From Citrobacter braakii (GTDB lineage: Bacteria > Pseudomonadota > Gammaproteobacteria > Enterobacterales > Enterobacteriaceae), in the NCBI RefSeq assembly GCF_002075345.1, contig NZ_NAEW01000005.1:364071-428070 (forward strand): a stretch of 64,000 bases of DNA, written 5' to 3'. Each line of letters starts with the position of its first letter. Within the stretch, counting starts at the first letter, position 1. The notes beneath the pieces were generated by a model, which ran no database searches, had not been told where the DNA came from, and saw only the letters and a program-made list of their open reading frames with translations. Positions 1 through 7,804 of this stretch are shown here, in pieces. Made by a program: the position numbers and the translations under genes.

Positions 1-825
1 GAACATTGCAATCAGCACCGCGATAAGCGTTGCCATAACCGGGTCACCCAGGAATTCTGCCACCGTCAGGAAAGCGTGGCCTTTTGGCAGAATCATCTCC
101 GCCACGGCGCGCATTGCCATCAGGATAACCGGTACCAGGGAGGTCCAGACGCTGACGCCAAAGCCAGGCATCTCTTCTTCGGTAAACGTTTTCGCGCTGT
201 ACAGACCTTCCGGGATTGGCTTATCGATGCCTTTCAGGAAGCGAGCGTACACCGGACCGGCGAGAATAACGGTCGGGATTGCCAGAATCGTACCAAACAG
301 CAGGGTTTTACCCATATCTGCATGGAAAATGGTGGCAATAGCGGTCGGACCTGGGTGCGGCGGCAGGAAGCCGTGAGTTACGGACAGCGCAGCAGCCATC
401 GGCACGCCAACATACAGCAGCGGGATGTTGGCAGCAGCGGCGATGGTGAACACCAGCGGCAGCATCAGCACGAAGCCGACTTCGTAGAACAGGGCAAAAC
501 CGACGGTGAAGCCGGTTAATACCACCGCCCACTGAATATGTTTTTTGCCGAATTTAGCAATCAGGGTGGTTGCGATGCGTTGTGCGCCGCCGCAGTCCGC
601 CAGCATTTTGCCCAGCATGGCGCCAAAACCCATAATCAGGGCGAGGCTGCCAAGGGTTCCGCCGACGCCGGCTTTAATCGAACCGATGACTTTATCCAGT
701 GGCATCCCTTGCATCAATCCGACAGCAAGCGCCACCAGGACGAGAGCGATGAAGCCGTTCATTTTGAAACGGATCATCAGGAGGAGTAACAAGATTACAC
801 CGATAGCAACGATGACTAATGGCAT
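1..825 (-). CDS. gntT: GntT, high-affinity gluconate permease (5' part; 3' end lies outside the window)
   Basis: Inner-membrane gluconate:H+ symporter of the GntP family. The 275 codons present start MPLVIVAIGVILLLLLMIRF and run in frame to base 1 without a stop, against a usual length of about 438 residues. Alternating hydrophobic membrane segments are visible throughout, along with the family-typical GGTLGSLALIMGFGAMLGKM and HGFLPPHPGPTAIA stretches. The ATG at 825-823 matches the known start of the family. Two GntR operator-like sites lie upstream, so gluconate induction through GntR is likely. The neighbour on the same strand upstream is nfuA, as in E. coli. Confidence 0.97.
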   Translation of the reverse strand, partial: MPLVIVAIGVILLLLLMIRFKMNGFIALVLVALAVGLMQGMPLDKVIGSIKAGVGGTLGSLALIMGFGAMLGKMLADCGGAQRIATTLIAKFGKKHIQWAVVLTGFTVGFALFYEVGFVLMLPLVFTIAAAANIPLLYVGVPMAAALSVTHGFLPPHPGPTAIATIFHADMGKTLLFGTILAIPTVILAGPVYARFLKGIDKPIPEGLYSAKTFTEEEMPGFGVSVWTSLVPVILMAMRAVAEMILPKGHAFLTVAEFLGDPVMATLIAVLIAMF

Positions 826-843
826 GATTTACCTGGCCTTTAC

Positions 844-860
844 TTTGTTATGGGTAACGT
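844..860 (-). promoter_or_regulatory. GntR operator, leader-proximal copy
   Basis: On the minus strand this reads ACGTTACCCATAACAAA. It agrees at 12 of 17 positions with the better upstream operator (985-1001) and keeps the GTTACCC core. It lies 19 bp before the gntT start codon. E. coli gntT is known to have two GntR operators about this far apart. The second copy here is weaker and is called by similarity. Confidence 0.6.
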
Positions 861-984
861 CAGTGTTTAGATGACAAATTCCGATTGTCCCGACCGGGAA
901 CAGAGCATTCTCAGCACCAATGCTGGTTGCCTTCAAAACTAATCAGTTTAGCTGGCTGTTATGTGTGTGTTAGGTGCTGATGCG

Positions 985-1001
985 AATGATACGGGTAACA
1001 T
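985..1001 (-). promoter_or_regulatory. GntR operator, upstream copy
   Basis: The minus strand reads ATGTTACCCGTATCATT, which matches the GntR consensus as I know it from the E. coli gluconate regulon. It sits about 160 bp upstream of the gntT start, and the distance to the second operator is 141 bp. It should repress gntT in the absence of gluconate. Confidence 0.82.
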
Positions 1002-1103
1002 GCGGCGCTTGAAAATCACCTGGGCAGGCAAAATTTAAATTATGAGAGGCTGGTCAAATTATGAAGGGGATTGTTGCAGGAAATATGCGGAGAAATGCAA
1101 GGT

Positions 1104-1182
1104 TGTAGGCCGGATAAAGCGATTACGCTGCCATCCGGCATCAATGCCCGATGGCGGCGCGGATGCGTCTTAACGGGCCTAC
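1104..1182. repeat. BIME (paired REP palindromes) between gntT and nfuA
   Basis: Two inverted REP units: GTAGGCCGGATAAAGCG...CGCTGCCATCCGGCA, followed by a second arm GCCCGATGGCGGCGCGG...ACGGGCCTAC. This is the typical enterobacterial extragenic palindrome, 22 bp downstream of the nfuA stop. Together with the two GntR operators it accounts for most of the 379-bp gap between gntT and nfuA. Confidence 0.85.
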
Positions 1183-1204
1183 GGAAACTCGACAGGTTGA
1201 GGCG

Positions 1205-1780
1205 TTAGTAGTAAGAGTGCTCGCCGCGCTGGTGTTCGGTTAAATCGCGAACGCCTTTCAGTTCAGGGAATTCAGCCAGCAGCTGCTTCTCGATACCTTC
1301 TTTCAGCGTTACATCTACCATTGAACAGCCGTTACATCCGCCGCCAAACTGCAGAATAGCGTAGCCTTCATCGGTGATTTCCATCAGAGAGACGCGACCA
1401 CCGTGACCTGCCAGCTGTGGGTTGATCTGCGATTGCAACATGTACTCCACGCGTTCCATCAGCGGCGCATCATCGGCAACTTTACGCATTTTGGCGTTTG
1501 GTGCTTTCAGGGTCAGTTGGGAGCCTAACTGGTCGGTAACGAAATCGATTTCTGCATCTTCCAGATACGGTGCGCTCAGTTCATCAACATATGCGGTCAG
1601 CAGGTCAAATTTAATGGCGGTGTCGGTTGCTTCCACGGCGTCCGGCGGACAATAAGAAACGCCGCATTCAGCGTTAGGCGTGCCGGGATTAATCACAAAT
1701 ACGCGGATTTGTGTCCCTTCTTCCTGATTTGCCAGCAGTTTGGCAAAGTGCGCTTGTGCAGCATCGGAAATATGGATCAT
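1205..1780 (-). CDS. nfuA: NfuA, Fe-S cluster carrier protein
   Basis: Scaffold/carrier that holds a [4Fe-4S] cluster and passes it to apoproteins, important under oxidative stress and iron starvation. It has 191 residues, the usual length. The N-terminal half is a degenerate A-type carrier domain. The C-terminal NifU-like domain carries the cluster-binding CxxC in [12 protein letters not shown] (residues near 149 and 152). The gene follows gntX on the same strand with a 58-bp gap. Its promoter and a strong IscR site lie in that gap and in the end of gntX, so it is probably controlled by Fe-S status. Confidence 0.97.
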   Translation of the reverse strand: MIHISDAAQAHFAKLLANQEEGTQIRVFVINPGTPNAECGVSYCPPDAVEATDTAIKFDLLTAYVDELSAPYLEDAEIDFVTDQLGSQLTLKAPNAKMRKVADDAPLMERVEYMLQSQINPQLAGHGGRVSLMEITDEGYAILQFGGGCNGCSMVDVTLKEGIEKQLLAEFPELKGVRDLTEHQRGEHSYY

Positions 1781-1792
1781 AGTAATGGCCTA

Positions 1793-1817
1793 ATAGTTGA
1801 CTATTTTACTTGGTTAT
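1793..1817 (-). promoter_or_regulatory. Type 1 IscR binding site upstream of nfuA
   Basis: The 25 bases match the type 1 IscR consensus (ATASYYGACTRWWWYAGTCRRSTAT) at 22 positions when read on the minus strand; key parts are ATAACC and TAGTCAACTAT. It overlaps the -10 element of the predicted nfuA promoter, which fits repression by holo-IscR. nfuA is a known IscR target in E. coli. Confidence 0.8.
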
Positions 1818-1844
1818 AATACGCCCATCATCGAGGCTCTACAA
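1816..1844 (-). promoter_or_regulatory. Predicted sigma-70 promoter of nfuA
   Basis: Minus strand: -35 TTGTAG (1844-1839), 17-bp spacer, -10 TATTAT (1821-1816). The -35 lies inside the last codons of gntX. The IscR site covers the -10 region and the start point. Confidence 0.6.
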
Positions 1845-2522
1845 GGTTCGACACAGGCACCATACCTGGACAGTCGCCGCGCCGTTGCGTAAAAGCAGCT
1901 GCGCGATTTCCGCGACGGTACTTCCGGTAGTGACGACATCATCCACAATGACCATATGGAGTCCCTGCACTGGCAATTCAAGGCGAAAGGCGTTTTTCAG
2001 GTTACGTTTACGTAATCGGGCGCTGAGATGGTGCTGTGTGGCGGTTGCCCGAACCCGCGTGATGGCCCGGCTGTCCCAGTCGCAGTCTAGCCAGCGAGCC
2101 AGGGGACGACACAGTAAGTCGCTCTGATTAAACCCTCTGCGCCAGTGCCGGCGCTGCCAGAGCGGGACGCTGACGAGCCTGTCCGGCAGAGGAAGACCGC
2201 TGACGCGCCGGGCCTGTAATACCTCCAGCAACAGCAAGCGTGAAAGGGCGGGGGCCATTTCGCCACGTCGGGAAAACTTGAGCTGGTGGATAAGCCCGCT
2301 CAACGGCAGAGCATAGTCGCTGACGGTAACCAGTCGCTGCCACGGCGGTGGTTTTTGCAGACAGCGCCCGCAGGGAACGACGGTATGTGCGGCAGGGAGT
2401 CCACATTGAGGGCACCGGCTGACGTGCTGATGCGTTGCCCGTGTGCAGACTGAACAGATCCCCCAATGCCCTAACGTCAGGGGCATTCGGCATAGCCAGC
2501 ACAATCCCGGTACTGTTAGCAT
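1839..2522 (-). CDS. gntX: GntX (ComF family), phosphoribosyltransferase-like protein
   Basis: 227 residues, the length of E. coli GntX/YhgH. Four CxxC pairs (C8/C11, C23/C26, C37/C40, C51/C54) form an N-terminal zinc-ribbon region. The C-terminal half has the phosphoribosyltransferase PRPP loop VIVDDVVTTGST. This is the ComF family: in naturally competent bacteria ComF acts in DNA uptake, while the E. coli gene was linked to gluconate use. It is divergent from bioH (37-bp gap) and sits just upstream of nfuA. The exact function is unsettled; the competence-like hofMNOPQ operon is in the same window, but no direct link is shown here. Confidence 0.95.
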   Translation of the reverse strand: MLTVPGLCWLCRMPLTLGHWGICSVCTRATHQHVSRCPQCGLPAAHTVVPCGRCLQKPPPWQRLVTVSDYALPLSGLIHQLKFSRRGEMAPALSRLLLLEVLQARRVSGLPLPDRLVSVPLWQRRHWRRGFNQSDLLCRPLARWLDCDWDSRAITRVRATATQHHLSARLRKRNLKNAFRLELPVQGLHMVIVDDVVTTGSTVAEIAQLLLRNGAATVQVWCLCRTL

Positions 2523-2559
2523 AGAAGCATCCTTTCAGGCTAAAAGAGAACAATAACTG

Positions 2560-3330
2560 ATGAATGACATCTGGTGGCAGACCCAGGGTTCGGGAAATTG
2601 CCATCTTGTGCTGCTGCACGGATGGGGACTGAATGCGCAAGTGTGGCATTGCATAAGCGAGGAACTGAGTTCGCATTTCACGCTGCATCTTGTCGACTTA
2701 CCGGGATTTGGTCGCAGCCAGGGGTTCGGCGCAATGTCGCTGGAAGAGATGGCTGAGCGGGTAGTAAAACAGGCACCGGAGAAAGCCATCTGGCTCGGCT
2801 GGAGTCTGGGCGGGCTGGTCGCAAGCCAGGTGGCGTTAACCCATCCTGAACGTGTTCAGGCGCTGGTGACCGTGGCGTCTTCCCCTTGCTTTAGCGCGCG
2901 TGACGAGTGGCCGGGTATCAAGCCAGAAGTGCTGGCAGGTTTCCAGCAGCAGTTGAGCGAAGATTTCCAGCGTACGGTGGAACGTTTTCTGGCGTTGCAG
3001 ACGATGGGCACGGACACCGCGCGTCAGGATGCGCGGGCACTGAAGAAAACAGTGCTGGCGTTACCCATGCCGAATGTCGAGGTGCTCAATGGCGGACTGG
3101 AGATCCTGAAAACGGTCGATCTGCGTGAGCCTCTGTGCGCTGTGGACATGCCTTTTCTGCGGTTGTACGGCTATCTCGATGGACTGGTTCCGCGCAAAGT
3201 GGTCCCAATGCTCGATGCCCTGTGGCCGCATAGCGAGTCGTTGATATTTGCTAAAGCGGCGCATGCACCGTTTATCTCGCATCCTGCGGAGTTCTGTGCA
3301 GCGCTGGTGGCGTTAAAAAAACGCCTATAA
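2560..3330 (+). CDS. bioH: BioH, pimeloyl-[ACP] methyl ester carboxylesterase
   Basis: Alpha/beta hydrolase that removes the methyl group from pimeloyl-ACP methyl ester, ending the synthesis of the pimelate part of biotin. 256 residues, full length. The catalytic triad is visible: S82 in GWSLGG, D207 in YGYLDGLV, and H235 in KAAHAPF. The oxyanion region is HGWG near residue 20. It is transcribed away from gntX and is followed by a short palindrome, so it is probably a single-gene unit. Confidence 0.97.
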   Translation: MNDIWWQTQGSGNCHLVLLHGWGLNAQVWHCISEELSSHFTLHLVDLPGFGRSQGFGAMSLEEMAERVVKQAPEKAIWLGWSLGGLVASQVALTHPERVQALVTVASSPCFSARDEWPGIKPEVLAGFQQQLSEDFQRTVERFLALQTMGTDTARQDARALKKTVLALPMPNVEVLNGGLEILKTVDLREPLCAVDMPFLRLYGYLDGLVPRKVVPMLDALWPHSESLIFAKAAHAPFISHPAEFCAALVALKKRL

Positions 3331-3341
3331 ATCTGTTGTGT

Positions 3342-3369
3342 TGCCCGGTAGAGCCACGCTTACCGGGCT
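3342..3369. repeat. REP-like palindrome after bioH
   Basis: Perfect inverted repeat GCCCGGTA (3343-3350) and TACCGGGC (3361-3368), with a 10-base loop. It lies between the converging bioH and rpn genes and may work as a bidirectional terminator, although there is no T-run. Confidence 0.6.
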
Positions 3370-3374
3370 TGAGA

Positions 3375-3596
3375 TTAATGGCTACGCGTAGCCAGATCCT
3401 CAGCGGTCAGTCCGGTAATTCTGAAGATGGTCAGCGGATCGATACCATCAGCCTGCAGGGTTGATGCAATACGTAAAGCTTCCTCTCGTTTACCTTGTTG
3501 CAAGCCCGTTTGTAACCCCTCTTGTAACCCTTTCATATGGCCTTCCTGAAGACCATTAAGATGCCCTTCTTGTCGTAATCTTTCGGCGATAGTCAT
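3375..3596 (-). CDS. Candidate intragenic RpnS antitoxin, in frame within rpnA
   Basis: ATG at residue 244 of the full-length protein, preceded on the minus strand by AAGGA with a 7-base spacer (AAGGAAAAGTTGATG), a strong ribosome binding site inside a coding region. The product would be 73 residues beginning [19 protein letters not shown] and would contain the entire four-residue repeat region and the C-terminal helices. Published work on E. coli Rpn genes describes such separately translated C-terminal proteins that bind and block the full-length toxin. Translation from this start is inferred, not shown. Confidence 0.6.
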   Translation of the reverse strand: MTIAERLRQEGHLNGLQEGHMKGLQEGLQTGLQQGKREEALRIASTLQADGIDPLTIFRITGLTAEDLATRSH

Positions 3597-4325
3597 CAAC
3601 TTTTCCTTATGTTGGGGTAAACGTTCGGCGACCTCATGAAGAAACTCGGTAAAATGTGTGGTGTCCCCGACCTGCATTAGATAATTAAACAAGGCTTTCA
3701 ACTGGCTGTCATTAGCGTGTCCTTTAATAATCAGGATGGCCAGTTTTTCTACCAGCCCCATCAAATCGCGTTTACGAATATGTTTTTGGATGAGTTCCAA
3801 TAGCGCCATCCGGCGATGCTGCATGATCTCGTTATCGGGAACCACGGTGATATCGATCAGTGGAAACGCTGAGGTATAAAGTTGTCTGGCGGCCTTTGGG
3901 TCGTCAAATTCGTCCAGCCAGCAGAGTGAGTAGGGGTATGGGCTTGCCGCGCCATGATAAAAAAGCATGGGTATCACCAGCGGGAGTTTCTTGTGACCTG
4001 CAGCCAAATGACGATGCATGACCGCAATGGCATAACGCATCAGCCGAAATGCCATATGGGCATCGGCGGTGCTCTGATGCTCAATGATGGTGTAAATATA
4101 GCCATCGCCTTCGCGGGTTTTTAATGACCACAGCACATCGGAATAGTACGCGCGCAAATCGTCCTCAATAAAGCTGCCCGATTCCAGTTGTAGCGTTTTC
4201 AGATCGCACAGTTTTTGCAAAGAGGCTGGAAGATGGAGCCGAATAAAGTCGCGTGCGGTAGCAGGGTGGTTTAAGAACGTTTTAAAAATCGCGTCATGCG
4301 GCGTAGCAGTCGTGTCAGTATTCAT
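3375..4325 (-). CDS. rpnA: Rpn family (RpnA/YhgA) PD-(D/E)xK nuclease, full-length RpnL-type toxin
   Basis: 316 residues, starting with the family-typical [20 protein letters not shown]. The putative PD-(D/E)xK centre is D63 (SDVLW) with E82-x-Q84 (IIEHQS). The N-terminal part is the 'transposase_31' nuclease domain. Residues from about 254 to 278 hold four-residue repeats of the [12 protein letters not shown] type, followed by a helical C-terminus. Rpn proteins promote RecA-independent recombination and have been reported as phage-defence toxins neutralised by a short protein translated from the 3' end of the same gene (see 3375-3596). E. coli carries yhgA/rpnA at this same place, between bioH and feoC. 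The start ATG at 4325 is taken from family agreement. Confidence 0.9.
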   Translation of the reverse strand: MNTDTTATPHDAIFKTFLNHPATARDFIRLHLPASLQKLCDLKTLQLESGSFIEDDLRAYYSDVLWSLKTREGDGYIYTIIEHQSTADAHMAFRLMRYAIAVMHRHLAAGHKKLPLVIPMLFYHGAASPYPYSLCWLDEFDDPKAARQLYTSAFPLIDITVVPDNEIMQHRRMALLELIQKHIRKRDLMGLVEKLAILIIKGHANDSQLKALFNYLMQVGDTTHFTEFLHEVAERLPQHKEKLMTIAERLRQEGHLNGLQEGHMKGLQEGLQTGLQQGKREEALRIASTLQADGIDPLTIFRITGLTAEDLATRSH

Positions 4326-4529
4326 GGCGATCCGTCACCTGAGAAACAAGATGACGAGACTCTACTTCCCTGGTCGCCAGTAATCATCCACGAGTTGATA
4401 ACGATGCGCGCCAGGCTGGAGGATAGATCTGCTTTGCTGAAACAGAGACATCTTTGTGGAATCCATTACGCAAAAAGCCGGATATCAGCATAAACGCTTT
4501 ATCGGCCAGGACGTTTGCAGTCATTTTTA

Positions 4530-4555
4530 GACCGGAAGCGTAGCGCCATCCGGCA
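4530..4555. repeat. REP palindrome between feoC and rpnA
   Basis: ACCGGAAGCG...CGCCATCCGGCA, a single REP unit a few bases after the feoC stop. The rest of the 235-bp gap (4326-4560) shows no gene that I can support. Confidence 0.7.
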
Positions 4556-4560
4556 TCGAA

Positions 4561-4797
4561 CTAGCGCAAAGCCCACCACTCGCGCAGGCAGGCTTTACCT
4601 TCCGGACAACTCTTGCAGCTTCCGGAAAGACACCCGTCGGCATCTTCCTGAATCCGCACCGCTTTGCCCATCTTTTCTAACTGATTCAGCATGGCGTCAA
4701 TCATGGGCTGCGGGGTGTGCAGCGTGTGGCTAATCTGAATTGCCTCCATGCGTCCCCGCAAAGCCAATAAATCACGAACCTGAATAAGCGATGCCAT
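4561..4797 (-). CDS. feoC: FeoC, [Fe-S]-dependent accessory protein of ferrous iron transport
   Basis: 78 residues with a winged-helix fold ([20 protein letters not shown] start) and a C-terminal four-cysteine group, C56, C61, C64 and C70, known to hold an oxygen-sensitive Fe-S cluster. It interacts with FeoB in enteric bacteria and protects it from FtsH proteolysis. It is the last gene of feoABC, with an 11-bp gap after feoB, and a REP unit follows. Confidence 0.95.
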   Translation of the reverse strand: MASLIQVRDLLALRGRMEAIQISHTLHTPQPMIDAMLNQLEKMGKAVRIQEDADGCLSGSCKSCPEGKACLREWWALR

Positions 4798-4808
4798 TGT
4801 CGATAACC

Positions 4809-7127
4809 TTAGTGGCAGTCGCCAGTGGTGCTGGAACAGCAGGAGCTTGCCGTCCTGTTGGTCGCCAGCAGTGCGAGATCCACGCGACTGCGAGCTCGAC
4901 GCAGCAGGCCCAGCAACACAATGTTAAACAGGATGACAGCTAAAATGCACACCAGGCTGTAGGTCGGGTGCTCTTTGTAGCTGACCGCCTGATAAAACAG
5001 CGTCGACAGAGAGTAGGCGATGTTCAGGCCCCACAGAATCGAGAAGCTCATCCAGCCACGGCTGGATTCACGTGCAATAGCGCCCATTACCGAAATACAC
5101 GGCACATACAGCAGCACGAAAATCAGGTAGCTGTAAGCGGCGGCAGCGCTGCCAAATTTTTCGCCCATCACGCCCATTGCACCCGTAGCCATTTCACCGT
5201 CGCCCTTGCTGGCTTCAATAGGGTTAGCCAGTACGCTCAGGCTGAAGGTGTCTTTCAGGCTTTGCCAGGTCTCATCTACCGCGCCGAGCAGCTCGTCACC
5301 GAGGTGGAAATCTGCCGGGTTGAACTCTTCTTCCTGAATGTTTTCTGCGGTATAGAGCGTGTTCAGCGTACCGACAACCACTTCTTTCGCCATCGCGCCG
5401 GTGAACAGACCTACGGTTGCCTGCCAGTTATCTTCATGAACGCCAATCGGCTTGAAGACCGGCGTGATTACGCGGCTGACGGAGGCCAGAGCAGAGTCGT
5501 TGATGTTGTCGACGATTTTTCCGCTCAGCGAGAAACTGTTAAACGCGCTGAGGAAAATGCTGACGATGATGATGACTTTACCCGCACGCAGAACGAAGCC
5601 TTTCAGGCGTTGCCAGGTCTGAATAATCAGACTCTTAATGTGCGGCACGTGGTACACCGGCAGCTCCATCACGAACGGCGTTGCTTCGCCACGCATGATG
5701 GTGTGTTTGAGCATCAGACCGGTCAATACCGCCATAACGATACCCAGTACGTACAGTGAGAAGACCGCCAGCGCACCGTTCTGACCAAAGAACGCTGCGG
5801 CAAAGACGGCGAAAATCGCCAGGCGAGCGCCACAGGACATAAACGGCGCCATCATGATGGTCATCAGACGTTCACGCGGGGCGTCCAGCGTACGTGCGCC
5901 CATCACTGACGGTACGTTACAGCCAAAGCCGACGATCAGCGGGACAAACGATTTGCCCGGCAGTCCCAGCGCCTGCATCAGACGGTCCATTACAAACGCG
6001 GCGCGCGCCATGTAACCGGAGTCTTCCAGGAAGGAGAGGAACAGGTACATCATGCCGATTTGCGGTACCAGTGGCAGCACGGTGTTTATCCCGCCGCCAA
6101 GACCTTGCGCCAAAAAGATAGTGAGCCAGTCCGGGAAGTGCAGCGTGTAGCCAATCCACTGAATACCATGGATAAAGAGCGCTACGGAGCCGACGTCAAA
6201 CAACGGTTGCAGCGCGCCGCCAATGTTGATGGCGAGCAGGAACATCAGGTACATCACGAACAGGAAAATCGGCAGCCCGAGGAAGCGGTTGAGGACGATT
6301 TTATCTACTGCGGTGGTGAAGCGGCTTGGCTCTGCCGTCAGGGTGTTGCTGACGGTATCGCAGATAGCGGCAATGCACTGATAGCGCGCATCGGCGATAT
6401 GCAGTGCCGGATCGTCCATTGTCTCGCTCAGACGTGCAATGGCGGCATCAAGGTTTTGCGCGGCATCCCCCGCGTAGGCCCGGCTGTAGATATCGCCTTC
6501 CAGCATCTGCAGGCCCAGCCAGCGGCGCTGTTTTAACGGCATATCTTTGGCCATCGCATCGGCGAGGGAATCCGCTTCCTGCAGCAGCGGTTGGGCATAA
6601 TGAACCAGCTCGACGGTGTCGTTTTCTTTGTAGCGATCGATCGCCAGTTTCAGCGCTTCAATGCCGCGGGCGCGGGTGGATACCAGCGGAACCACCGGGC
6701 AGCCAAGGCGAGCGGAGAGGGCATCGATATCAATACGGATTTGCTGCTTCTCGGCAATATCCAGCATATTCAACGCGACGATGCAGGGGATGCCCAGCTC
6801 AAGCAGTTGCAACGTCAGGTAGAGGTTGCGTTCAAGGTTTGAAGCATCGACCACGTTGATCAAGAGATCCGCGTCGCCGCTTAAAATATAGTGACAGGCG
6901 ATCTGCTCATCGAGAGAGGTCTGAGATGAGATTGTCGTCAGAGAATAGGTGCCGGGTAAATCAACCAGCGTGACCTGGTGGTCCGTCGTTGCGAAATGAC
7001 CTTCTTTACGCTCAACGGTAACGCCAGCCCAGTTGCCTACACGCTGGCGTGCGCCGGTAAGCTGGTTGAATAAAGTAGTCTTGCCGGAATTAGGATTGCC
7101 AATTAAACCAATGGTTAGTTTTTTCAT
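4809..7127 (-). CDS. feoB: FeoB, ferrous iron permease with G-protein domain
   Basis: 772 residues. The cytoplasmic N-terminal domain has a GTPase P-loop GNPNSGKTT at residues 10-18 and the switch region VDLPGTYSL, followed by a guanine-dissociation-inhibitor helical domain. The C-terminal half has membrane segments with the paired 'Gate' regions ([18 protein letters not shown] and [17 protein letters not shown]). The extreme C-terminus is cysteine rich ([11 protein letters not shown]). Main Fe2+ importer under anaerobic conditions. It is 18 bp after feoA and in the same operon. Confidence 0.98.
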   Translation of the reverse strand: MKKLTIGLIGNPNSGKTTLFNQLTGARQRVGNWAGVTVERKEGHFATTDHQVTLVDLPGTYSLTTISSQTSLDEQIACHYILSGDADLLINVVDASNLERNLYLTLQLLELGIPCIVALNMLDIAEKQQIRIDIDALSARLGCPVVPLVSTRARGIEALKLAIDRYKENDTVELVHYAQPLLQEADSLADAMAKDMPLKQRRWLGLQMLEGDIYSRAYAGDAAQNLDAAIARLSETMDDPALHIADARYQCIAAICDTVSNTLTAEPSRFTTAVDKIVLNRFLGLPIFLFVMYLMFLLAINIGGALQPLFDVGSVALFIHGIQWIGYTLHFPDWLTIFLAQGLGGGINTVLPLVPQIGMMYLFLSFLEDSGYMARAAFVMDRLMQALGLPGKSFVPLIVGFGCNVPSVMGARTLDAPRERLMTIMMAPFMSCGARLAIFAVFAAAFFGQNGALAVFSLYVLGIVMAVLTGLMLKHTIMRGEATPFVMELPVYHVPHIKSLIIQTWQRLKGFVLRAGKVIIIVSIFLSAFNSFSLSGKIVDNINDSALASVSRVITPVFKPIGVHEDNWQATVGLFTGAMAKEVVVGTLNTLYTAENIQEEEFNPADFHLGDELLGAVDETWQSLKDTFSLSVLANPIEASKGDGEMATGAMGVMGEKFGSAAAAYSYLIFVLLYVPCISVMGAIARESSRGWMSFSILWGLNIAYSLSTLFYQAVSYKEHPTYSLVCILAVILFNIVLLGLLRRARSRVDLALLATNRTASSCCSSTTGDCH

Positions 7128-7145
7128 TTTTATAGACTCACTGTA

Positions 7146-7379
<234 letters not shown>

Positions 7380-7485
7380 CTACTTATATCTCGCTAACTG
7401 GATGATTACCTCATGGGGCGGCAAGGCGGCATGAGGCCAGATGATTAGCCAACGTAAGGAAAGAGTAAATAATCAACAGATCAAT

Positions 7486-7504
7486 GATAATGAGAATGGT
7501 TTCT
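7486..7504. promoter_or_regulatory. Fur box upstream of feoABC
   Basis: GATAATGAGAATGGTTTCT matches 13 of 19 positions of the Fur consensus (GATAATGATAATCATTATC), with an intact GATAATGA half. It is 113 bp upstream of the feoA start. Fur repression of feo is established in E. coli and Salmonella. Confidence 0.75.
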
Positions 7505-7561
7505 ATCATCAATAGAATAAATGTGACGGAATGTACAATTGGATAATAATTTGCGCCAATT

Positions 7562-7575
7562 TTGATATTCCTCAA
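7562..7575. promoter_or_regulatory. FNR-like site upstream of feoABC
   Basis: TTGATATTCCTCAA matches the FNR consensus TTGAT-N4-ATCAA at 9 of 10 fixed positions. It lies about 190 bp upstream of feoA and 57 bp beyond the Fur box, the order expected for an activator upstream of an operator. Confidence 0.65.
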
Positions 7576-7703
7576 TATTTATTCTGGTTGGGAACGAATG
7601 ATTCGCGGAAATAATTAGTGAGGATCTTAATGTTTAATTAAGGTTTCATCTGTTAATGAAGTGATAAATATATGGCGGTAGAAAGCGGGAAAGAGACTAA
7701 ATA

Positions 7704-7795
7704 TGCCGGATGGCGACGCTCACGCGTGTTATCCGGCTTACAAATTAATTGCGACAAGTTAGCCGGATAAGGAGGTTACCCCCCCATCCGGCACA
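7704..7795. repeat. BIME between feoA and yhgF
   Basis: Two REP units: GCCGGATGGCGACGCTCACG...TATCCGGC and AGCCGGATAAGG...CCATCCGGC. It follows the yhgF stop. With the Fur and FNR sites it explains most of the 7374-7804 gap. Confidence 0.85.
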
Positions 7796-7804
7796 AAAGT
7801 TACA

